This document shows, in pieces, positions 1-5,367 of a stretch of 10,020 nt of DNA (position 1 is the first letter of the stretch; each line of letters starts with the position of its first letter). The notes under the pieces are model-generated. The model was not told the origin of the DNA. It ran no database searches and was given only the letters and a program-made list of their open reading frames with translations. Made by a program: the position numbers and the translations under genes. Origin of the DNA: Acidobacteriota bacterium (GTDB lineage Bacteria > Acidobacteriota > Terriglobia > Terriglobales > Acidobacteriaceae); contig JAKART010000048.1 of assembly GCA_021819255.1 (NCBI GenBank), positions 1-10,020 of the forward strand, in the 5' to 3' direction.

Positions 1-1
1 T

Positions 2-514
2 CTCAAAATCTATGCCAATCCTGCTTCCGTAGTGGGCTCGATTGGCGTGATCATGGAGTGGACCAACTACGGCGATCTGATGCAGTGGGCCAAGTTGAAG
101 CCAGTGACCATCTCCCATGGAGCGTTGAAGGATGCCGGCGATCCGACGCGTCCCATGACACCCCAGGAGCAGGCCTACTTTCAGTCGCTGGTGGACAACA
201 TGTACGGGCAGTTCGTGCATGATGTGGCGATAGGCCGGCATACCACGGATGCCAATATCACTCAGTTGGCGACCGGGCAGGTATGGACCGGGCAAGAGGC
301 CAGATCCTTGGGACTGATCGATTCCGAGGGCGGCTTTCGGACGGCGCTGATCCATACGGCGCGATCAGTGGGTATCAAGGGCGAGCCGAAGGTGGTGCGG
401 CCCTCGGCGGAACGGCCTGGCCTGCTGGACATGGTTGAGGACGCCGACGGGCTGTTTACTAACCCGGGGCAGATGCTGGACCGTTCGCCGGGGTTCTATT
501 TTCTGTGGAAGTAG
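2..514 (+). CDS. sppA: Signal peptide peptidase SppA (S49 family), C-terminal part, cut by window edge
   Basis: The reading frame is open from the left edge, so the start lies outside the window. The visible ~170 residues begin with a stretch ending NPASVVGSIGVIMEW, the conserved strand region of S49 peptidases. SppA is a membrane-bound serine protease that degrades cleaved signal peptides, using a Ser-Lys dyad. The lysine is very likely the K in GALKDAG (codon 128-130), which sits where B. subtilis SppA has its catalytic Lys; the following PTRPMTPQEQ is also typical. The nucleophilic serine would lie upstream, outside the window. GQVWTGQEARSLGLID is the usual late motif that leads into the last helix. 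The protein ends in YFLWK. No downstream partner is evident; the next gene starts 283 bp later with its own promoter candidate. Family assignment is firm; essential residues before the window cannot be checked. Confidence 0.93.
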   Translation, partial: LKIYANPASVVGSIGVIMEWTNYGDLMQWAKLKPVTISHGALKDAGDPTRPMTPQEQAYFQSLVDNMYGQFVHDVAIGRHTTDANITQLATGQVWTGQEARSLGLIDSEGGFRTALIHTARSVGIKGEPKVVRPSAERPGLLDMVEDADGLFTNPGQMLDRSPGFYFLWK

Positions 515-658
515 GCGATAGAGAAGCCGGGATTGGTTCGGGCCGGTAAGCGATGAGTTGCGCCGAGCTGCAAAATTCCGAGCGGCGGAGCCATCTCACG
601 ACAGAACCGGAGCGGAGAGCCAGTCTGGCGAAAGAAAGACTATCGTATCGCGATATCA

Positions 659-667
659 TGCTATAGT
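659..667 (+). promoter_or_regulatory. Candidate extended -10 promoter for the HU gene
   Basis: TGCTATAGT gives an extended -10 (TG-n-TATAGT, five of six matches to TATAAT). No good -35 lies at the right distance, as is common for extended -10 promoters. The start site would be near 674, leaving a leader of about 120 nt before the HU start codon. A perfect 10-bp palindrome TATCGCGATA (646-655) lies directly upstream and could be an operator. Seen by eye only. Confidence 0.4.
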
Positions 668-797
668 GAAGGAAATAGAGGCCTTGCCGAGGCGAGCACG
701 GATTCTTCCCACGCCGGGTTCCAAGCGGCTGTGACCTTCCGGGTAGAACGTACGTCACACGAGGAGCGAGTACTAACCACAGAGCGCAGGAGGTTTC

Positions 798-1184
798 ATG
801 ACGAAAGCCGATTTAGTCGACCACGTGACTGCCCTTGGAGATTTAACCCGCCGCGATGGTGAGGTGATCGTCGAGACGCTGTTCGACTCCATCATCGATG
901 CTTTGAAGTCCAACGACAAGGTGGAGGTGCGTGGGTTTGGAAGCTTCCGCTCGCGACAGAGGAAGTCCAGGACCGGGAGAAATCCCAAGACGGGAGAGTC
1001 GGTTGCGGTTCCCGCCAAGAGGGTTCCGTACTTCAAGCCAAGCAAAGAGCTGCGTGATCTTGTAAATCCGGGAGAGGCCGAGAGAGGACACCGCGGGAAC
1101 GCAAGGTCCGAGATGCGAAGCGCGGCTGAGCCGCCAGGGCCAAACCTCTCAGGAGTAGACCCGTACCATCCTCCAGTCATGTAG
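798..1184 (+). CDS. HU/IHF-family DNA-binding protein with C-terminal tail
   Basis: HU/IHF proteins are small dimeric histone-like proteins that bend DNA in the nucleoid. Residues 1-90 form the complete fold: N-terminal helices (MTKADLVDHV to DALKSND), then the beta saddle with the family signature VRGFGSFRSRQRKSRTGRNPKTG. The arm carries the intercalating proline at about residue 63 (RNPKTG), and the fold closes with YFKPSKELRDLVN. The usual length is 90-100 residues; here a further ~38 residues follow (from PGEAERGHRG), rich in Pro, Gly, Ala and charge, without the Lys/Ala repeats of some extended HU tails. The start is set by AGGAGGT at 788-794, four to five bases before ATG. It appears monocistronic: an inverted repeat follows the stop. 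It could be called HU or IHF-like; sequence alone does not separate them. Confidence 0.93.
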   Translation: MTKADLVDHVTALGDLTRRDGEVIVETLFDSIIDALKSNDKVEVRGFGSFRSRQRKSRTGRNPKTGESVAVPAKRVPYFKPSKELRDLVNPGEAERGHRGNARSEMRSAAEPPGPNLSGVDPYHPPVM

Positions 1185-1198
1185 CTGCCAAGTCTCCG

Positions 1199-1233
1199 AG
1201 CTTCCATATCTGCAAGTCTCCTGAATGGAAGCT
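1199..1233 (+). terminator. Possible hairpin terminator after the HU gene
   Basis: AGCTTCCAT (1199-1207) and ATGGAAGCT (1225-1233) are a perfect 9-bp inverted repeat with a 17-nt loop, beginning 15 bp after the HU stop codon. Only TTCC follows the stem, so the U-tract is poor. An imperfect direct repeat (CTGCCAAGTCTCC at 1185-1197, CTGCAAGTCTCC at 1210-1221) overlaps it. Confidence 0.35.
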
Positions 1234-1245
1234 TTCCGTGCTGGT

Positions 1246-1262
1246 TGTTCGTTGATCGAACA
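1246..1262. promoter_or_regulatory. Inverted repeat upstream of the reductase gene, possible operator
   Basis: TGTTCG-TTGAT-CGAACA is a perfect 6-bp inverted repeat with a 5-bp spacer, about 70 bp before the reductase start. Its place in the short gap between two genes fits an operator. The binding protein is unknown; it does not match the usual GAAC-n4-GTTC LexA orientation. Confidence 0.25.
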
Positions 1263-1330
1263 GTTGGCGTTCTGCATCTGCGCTTCTGATCACCGTCTGG
1301 GCTTATATCGGTCCATAGAATCTGAGGAAT

Positions 1331-2524
1331 ATGAGCGAATCGACACTTGCCGTCTCTGAAGAGGCTGTTACCGGCAGCCCTGTCTATAGCAAGACCAACC
1401 CCTATCTGGCCACCGTTTTGGTCAACGAGCATCTCACCAGCCCTGCTTCTGAAAAGGTGACGATTCATGTTGAGCTGGAGCTGGCCGAGGGCATGACGTA
1501 CACGCCGGGCGATGCGCTCGGGGTGGTGCCTACCTTCCGTGAAGAAGCCGTGACCGAGCTGCTGAAGGCGCTTGGTTTTGACGGCAGCGAGAAGGTGATT
1601 GAGCCTGTCAAAGGTACGCCGGGCAACCAGATCACCGCTCGCGAGGCCTTGACCTCAAAGCTGGGGATCGGCAAGCTGGCGCGTGGAGCGGTGAACCAGT
1701 ACGCCAAGCTGGCGGGAGAGAATGCGCCGGCGGGTCTGCGTGCGCTTCTGGGGCCGGAGAACAAGGCGGCGCTGGAGGAGTATTGCTGGGGACGCGAGTT
1801 CGTGGATCTGGTGACGGACTTTCCCGGGATCGTCAAGGACCCGCAGGATCTGTTCAATATCTTGCAGCGTTTGATGCCGCGGCTGTATTCGATAGCGTCC
1901 AGCCAGCGGGCCCATCCCGGGCAGGTACATCTGACGGTGCGCGTGGTGACCTATGACGGACATGGAAAGGATCGCCAGGGAGTCTGTTCCGGGCTGCTGG
2001 GCTTCCGGGCGCCGGTGGGCGGCAAGTTGCCCGTGTTTCTGGACGTCAACGATCAATTCCGCCTGCCGGCCGATCCGAACACGCCCATCATCATGATCGG
2101 GCCGGGTACGGGCATTGCGCCCTTCCGCGCCTTTCTGGAGGAGCGTGAGGTCACCGGAGCCAAGGGTGACAACTGGCTGGTGTTTGGCGATCAGCGCATC
2201 GCCTCCGACTATCTCTACCGGGAACAGTTTGAGGCCATGGAGAAGACGGGCTTCCTGACCAAGCTGCAGACCGCGTTCTCTCGCGACCAGGCCAACAAGA
2301 TTTACGTGCAGGATCGCCTGCGCGAGGCCGGCGACGAGCTGTTTGCGTGGCTGGAGCGCGGAGCGCACTTCTACGTGTGCGGTGACGCCAGCCGCATGGC
2401 CAAGGATGTCGAGCAGGTGCTGCTGGAGTCGATCGCCAAGGGCCTGAAAGGAACGCCGGAGCAGGCTGCCGAGTACCTGAAGAAGATGAAGGCTGAGCAT
2501 CGCTACGAGCGGGATGTGTACTAA
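1331..2524 (+). CDS. CysJ-like FAD/NADPH flavoprotein reductase lacking the FMN domain
   Basis: Predicted to pass electrons from NADPH through FAD to a partner, as the reductase half of sulfite reductase flavoprotein CysJ and other diflavin reductases does. Motifs in order: a FAD-binding beta barrel start (YTPGDALGVVP, 57-67), a helical connecting insert (about 75-180), FAD motif RLYSIASS (184-191), GVCSGLL (217-223), NADP-binding GPGTGIAPFRAFLEER (257-272), SRDQANKIYVQDRL (317-330) with the Ser/Arg/Lys/Tyr/Gln residues that bind the NADPH phosphate, YVCGDASRMAKDV (348-360), and the C-terminal RYERDVY with an aromatic end, almost the same as E. coli CysJ. It has 397 residues against about 600 for E. 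coli CysJ; the N-terminal flavodoxin (FMN) domain is absent, and the first ~20 residues are unstructured. Start: ATG with GAGG four bases upstream (1324-1327). No sulfite reductase hemoprotein (CysI) is in the window, so the role in sulfite reduction is inference; the partner could be another heme or iron-sulfur protein. Confidence 0.9.
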   Translation: MSESTLAVSEEAVTGSPVYSKTNPYLATVLVNEHLTSPASEKVTIHVELELAEGMTYTPGDALGVVPTFREEAVTELLKALGFDGSEKVIEPVKGTPGNQITAREALTSKLGIGKLARGAVNQYAKLAGENAPAGLRALLGPENKAALEEYCWGREFVDLVTDFPGIVKDPQDLFNILQRLMPRLYSIASSQRAHPGQVHLTVRVVTYDGHGKDRQGVCSGLLGFRAPVGGKLPVFLDVNDQFRLPADPNTPIIMIGPGTGIAPFRAFLEEREVTGAKGDNWLVFGDQRIASDYLYREQFEAMEKTGFLTKLQTAFSRDQANKIYVQDRLREAGDELFAWLERGAHFYVCGDASRMAKDVEQVLLESIAKGLKGTPEQAAEYLKKMKAEHRYERDVY

Positions 2525-2532
2525 ACCTCCTG

Positions 2533-2588
2533 TTACGCCTCAAGCAGCAAGGCTGCCCAACCGGGCGGCCTTGCTGCTTGGGGCGTAA
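2533..2588 (+). terminator. Very long hairpin after the reductase gene, likely terminator
   Basis: Arms 2533-2558 and 2563-2588 pair over 26 bp (24 Watson-Crick plus two G-U pairs) around the 4-nt loop AACC; the stem begins 8 bp after the stop codon. The core is CAAGCAGCAAGGC with its exact complement. No U-tract follows on either strand, so it is not a canonical intrinsic terminator. Its position between converging genes suggests transcription termination or mRNA end protection. Confidence 0.6.
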
Positions 2589-2806
2589 ATTCCAGACTCT
2601 TCGCACATTTGATATTTCGAGTGAAGCAGGAAGGTTGTGGGGTTGAGGCGGTTTGCCACCGGCCCCTTTAATATTTCCGGTTTTGATGCGTACTCCAAAG
2701 TCGGGCTGGGCTCGCAGTGGCGTGCTGATCGGGAAAAACGCTCATTGAAGCCGAAGCGTCCTTCTATAACCTGGATGCCTGCGCCGAAAATACCTGGCGA
2801 TCCGCT

Positions 2807-3871
2807 TCAAAGAGCGGAGCGGACCGGGCCTGTTGAGTCGCGCACGACGAGTTCCGGCTCAACCATAATCTCATCGCGAGGAGCCATGGTGTTATGGATG
2901 CGGCTGAGCAGGCTCTGCGTCGCGATTCTGCCGATTTCTTCGAGCGGCTGACGAATTGTCGTGAGGCGTGGCATGGTGAATGCGGCGGCCTTGATGTCAT
3001 CAAAACCGATCACGGAAACGTCGCGAGGGACCCGAAGCTTTTCGTCCTGGAGCGCTCGAATGGCGCCGATCGCAGCAATGTCATTGAAGGAAATGAGCGC
3101 AGTGAATTTGCGCTTCGCGGCCAGGAGTTGGCCCACCACCGGATAGCCCAGTTCGGGTGAAGAGAGATCACGGTCCAGGTTTACCACAAGCTCAGGTTCT
3201 ATCTGTATGCCGAGATTCCGGGCTACCGAGACCAGTTCGTTCCATCTCGAATCCGAGTCAGAGCTGAATGGTTGTCCGCGCATGAAGGCAATCTTGCGGT
3301 GCCCAAGCGAGTATAGATGCTTGAGCGCAAGTTCCGCCGCTCGCCGGTGGTCGAGTAGAATATTGGTGACGCCCTCGACGTGACGATGTCCGGCTACCGC
3401 GACCACAGGGACTGGAATCGAATGCTCAAGGAGGGTGTCGATGGCGATGATGCCCTGGGCGCCGCGACCGGTCAACATCTTGGTATAGTGTTCCACCAGG
3501 CTCTTCTTGTGCCTGTGGTGCGCGGTGAAGTAAAAATAACCGGCCTGGATAAGCTGGTCGCCGATGCCGCTCATCACCTGAGTGTGATAACCGTCGCCCA
3601 ATTCAGGAACCAGGACGCCGACGGTCAGGGTTCTCCGGCTACGCAGCGAGCGCGCCAGGAGATTCGGCTGGTAGTTCATCTCCGCGGCAGCGGCTTTGAT
3701 CCGGTCCCGGGTAGCTTGCGGAATGGACCGTCCGGGAACGTCATTGAGAACCACCGAGACGGTGGCGGGGTGCAGCCCGAGACGTTCCGCCAGTTGCTTG
3801 AGGCTGGCGGGCTTCAGAGCGCCAAAGTGTGGAGTCTGCTTGCGCTGCTTATCCGCCGTCGTATCGGTCAT
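2807..3871 (-). CDS. LacI-family transcriptional regulator
   Basis: A DNA-binding regulator with a sugar-responsive type of ligand domain, 354 residues, normal for the family. The helix-turn-helix is SLKQLAERLGLHPATVSVVL (about 23-42), followed by the hinge helix NLLARSLRSR (70-79), whose AR-x-L normally enters the minor groove at a central CG step. Then comes the periplasmic-binding-protein-like effector domain from TLTVGVLVPE (81-90) to the end, with SLGHRKIAFMRG, ALISFNDIAAIGAIRAL and the late motif VSVIGFDDIKAAAFTMPRLT followed by TIRQP. A TTG start 17 codons upstream (3922) is open, but the ATG at 3871 is chosen because GGGAGGGA lies 4-5 bases before it on this strand. The gene lies on the same strand as the TonB receptor, separated by a pseudogene, and regulation of that receptor is a reasonable inference. 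Ligand unknown; effector residues do not identify a sugar. Confidence 0.95.
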   Translation of the reverse strand: MTDTTADKQRKQTPHFGALKPASLKQLAERLGLHPATVSVVLNDVPGRSIPQATRDRIKAAAAEMNYQPNLLARSLRSRRTLTVGVLVPELGDGYHTQVMSGIGDQLIQAGYFYFTAHHRHKKSLVEHYTKMLTGRGAQGIIAIDTLLEHSIPVPVVAVAGHRHVEGVTNILLDHRRAAELALKHLYSLGHRKIAFMRGQPFSSDSDSRWNELVSVARNLGIQIEPELVVNLDRDLSSPELGYPVVGQLLAAKRKFTALISFNDIAAIGAIRALQDEKLRVPRDVSVIGFDDIKAAAFTMPRLTTIRQPLEEIGRIATQSLLSRIHNTMAPRDEIMVEPELVVRDSTGPVRSAL

Positions 3872-3907
3872 CAATCCCTCCCGTCGGACCTTCCTGTTGC
3901 TGCTGCG

Positions 3908-3956
3908 CCGGCACGGGTTCAAATGTATTGCACAAAGGAGGCAGCCGCCGTGCCGG
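3908..3956. repeat. Inverted repeat in the LacI gene's upstream region
   Basis: CCGGCACGG (3908-3916) and CCGTGCCGG (3948-3956) form a perfect 9-bp inverted repeat separated by 31 bp, 37-85 bp upstream of the LacI start codon. It could be a leader hairpin or a split operator for autoregulation. Function not shown. Confidence 0.45.
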
Positions 3957-3972
3957 AGGTTCCAAGCCGGCC

Positions 3973-4017
3973 AAGAAACCGGGGTACAAGAGACCGGGGT
4001 ACAAGAAACCGGGGTAT
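3973..4017. repeat. Three tandem copies of a 15-bp repeat
   Basis: Units AAGAAACCGGGGTAC, AAGAGACCGGGGTAC and AAGAAACCGGGGTAT lie head to tail at 3973-3987, 3988-4002 and 4003-4017. Copies two and three differ from the first by one base each. The array sits between the LacI gene and the decayed TPR gene. A related but degenerate string (AAGCCGGGTTACAAG) occurs at 4961-4975. Confidence 0.85.
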
Positions 4018-4060
4018 CGGTTGCCTTGGATAGCGTCAGGAATCGGATTCGTCCGTGTTG

Positions 4061-4931
4061 TCATTGCCCGTTGTCGCCATTCGTTGCGGATTGCGGTGGC
4101 ATATTCCGCATTTCCTCGAAGAACCTTCCCATCCTATCTTTCATCTTTTTGAATTTTAGACAAACTTGGATCTTTTTCTTCGACTTCTGTTTATTTTCTT
4201 CCCTGCGGTCGATTGTGGCCAGACGACCGTGAGCCACGTCATGGGTGGGATCGATGCGAATTGCGCGCTCAAATATCTGTTGCGCTTCGTTGAGATGGTC
4301 TTGGACCGCCGGCAGCTTAGCAAATTGGGTGCAGACCAGGCTGTCATCGGAATTGACTTCAAGAGCGCGGGAGGGATCGGCAAAGGCGGCATTCAACTGT
4401 CCCTGTTTGGTCTCAGTCAGACCTAATTCCAATTCCGCCCAAGAATCCCTGGGATTCAACGCACGGGCGGTTTTGAACTCGGATTCCGCCTCCGCCCGCT
4501 GGGTTGTGTTACCGGAGTTCAGCAGCATGTTACCGACTTCCGTAGGAAGGCTGGGCAGGCTGGAGGCAATTCTGCCGGCTGCGCGATCATTCGCAATCGT
4601 CTCCGCGGTCTGAATTTTACCGGGCAAGTTTGTGCGCCATCACCCGATACATTGCCGCACGATTGGGCGCGACCATGGCCAATGTTAGCATCGCCTTGCC
4701 GGCAAGATCCGGATAAAGCCGTTAAGACAAGTAGAGGAGGCCGGTAGGGGCGGGATCCGTCGCAAGCGTGGCCCATACGACAGCGGCGGCCTTTCGGAGT
4801 TCCTCTTTTGCGGTATATTCGGCGATCAGCGACCGTCCTCCCTGATTCTGGATCCCTTTCTCATTTACAAGGCGGCAAAGAGTATTCAAGGTCGATCCCG
4901 CTTGCAGGGAGGTTTCCAAGGGTCCCTTCAC
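4061..4931 (-). pseudogene. Decayed tetratricopeptide-repeat (TPR) protein gene
   Basis: TPR proteins are helical scaffolds for protein-protein contacts. Two reading frames on this strand join into one recognisable product. The 3' part (4061-4627, 188 residues) holds about four TPR-like units, e.g. AEAESEFKTARALNPRDSWA, NAAFADPSRALEVNSDD and NEAQQIFERAIRIDPTHDVA, then a basic Lys-rich stretch. The 5' part (4618-4931) continues upstream in another frame: ATDPAPTGLLYLS, a TAA stop at 4722-4724, then RLYPDLAGKAMLTLAMVAPN and RAAMYRVMAHKLAR before a TAA at 4617-4619. The sense continues as GKIQTAETIAND in the other frame, as expected after a 2-nt loss or 1-nt gain near 4620. An internal stop plus a frameshift argue for a broken gene. 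The true 5' end is unclear. If instead expressed, the 3' reading frame would have to start from TTG at 4627 without an evident ribosome binding site. Confidence 0.65.
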
Positions 4932-5091
4932 CCGGCTCAGGCAAAGCCTGTAACTTCCACAAGCCGGGTTACAAGCTCACAGCTTCTTGGGGGGCTGTGG
5001 AACAGCGTCCTTGTCATCACTGCGAAAGAAGGTTGCGATGACATGACAGGGGTATCGTATCTCTCCGCTGAAATGTGGGGCAAATAGGTAG

Positions 5092-5119
5092 GAAGGACGG
5101 CGAGTGAGCGCCGTCCTTC
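5092..5119. repeat. Perfect 11-bp hairpin
   Basis: GAAGGACGGCG (5092-5102), loop AGTGAG, CGCCGTCCTTC (5109-5119). Terminator-like in stem and loop size but without a U-tract on either strand. No complete gene ends nearby, so it may belong to the structured element to its right. Confidence 0.6.
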
Positions 5120-5153
5120 ATGGTTGAAGCCCATATCGATGGGTTACTGGAGA

Positions 5154-5269
5154 TAGACCATTTTCCCTGAAGGTGTAAGCAAGGGGAACGACTCCTGTGG
5201 GCGTTTTCCTCAATGAAAACGCCACTGAACGCCCGCTTCCGTACACCCATCGTCAGGGAAAATGGTCTA
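5154..5269. repeat. 116-bp near-palindromic element with perfect 17-bp ends
   Basis: TAGACCATTTTCCCTGA (5154-5170) is repeated exactly in inverted orientation at 5253-5269. The interior is also an imperfect palindrome: GGTGTA matches on both strands, and the centre is GGCGTTTTC (5200-5208), loop CTCAAT, GAAAACGCC (5215-5223). The whole element could fold into one long imperfect hairpin. It is too short to code for a transposase; a MITE-like or REP-like element, or a small structured RNA, are options. No clear target-site duplication was seen (GGAGAT occurs at 5149-5154 and 5276-5281 but is not placed symmetrically). Confidence 0.75.
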
Positions 5270-5295
5270 GGTATGGGAGATGCAGACGTTCAGAG

Positions 5296-5356
5296 ATCCG
5301 TCCTGCCTGCGGTAAGAACCGGCTTGCAAGTCGACTCTTGCCGCAGGCAGGCGGAT
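5296..5356 (-). terminator. Likely terminator hairpin of the TonB receptor gene
   Basis: Begins 12 bp beyond the receptor's stop codon on the minus strand. ATCCGTCCTGCCTGCGGTAAGA (about 5296-5317) pairs with the segment 5336-5356, whose core is CCGCAGGCAGG; the ~20-bp stem has one bulged base and one G-U pair, with an 18-nt loop that contains CTTGCAAG. No U-tract follows on the minus strand, so termination is inferred from position and stability. Confidence 0.55.
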
Positions 5357-5367
5357 CGGAACCAGGG

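Larger units (their letters stand above)
4932..5367. other. Gene-free, hairpin-rich intergenic region
   Basis: No supported gene lies here; short open frames on both strands mirror each other across a palindrome and look accidental. The left end has a nested inverted repeat: ACCCGGCT (4930-4937) with AGCCGGGT (4962-4969), enclosing CAGGC-AAA-GCCTG (4938-4950). From 5092 onward there are hairpins almost end to end, listed separately; two small ones are CTTCA-TGGT-TGAAG (5116-5129) and CCCAT-ATCG-ATGGG (5130-5143). Confidence 0.7.

Noticed and set aside
730..759. CRP-like site upstream of HU (TGTGAC and GTCACA)
   Set aside because: The half sites are 18 bp apart, far more than the 6-bp spacer of CRP sites.
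1246..1262. LexA box upstream of the reductase
   Set aside because: The half sites are in the opposite orientation to GAAC-n4-GTTC, and an SOS role for this reductase is not expected; kept only as a generic inverted repeat.
773..1468. 231-codon frame on - opposite the HU gene
   Set aside because: It is antisense to a well-supported HU gene and resembles no known family.
3880..3922. Earlier TTG start of the LacI gene
   Set aside because: The ATG at 3871 has a strong GGGAGGGA site and gives the normal distance to the helix-turn-helix.
3911..3930. tRNA T-arm-like GGGTTCAAAT
   Set aside because: No acceptor, D or anticodon stems can be formed around it.
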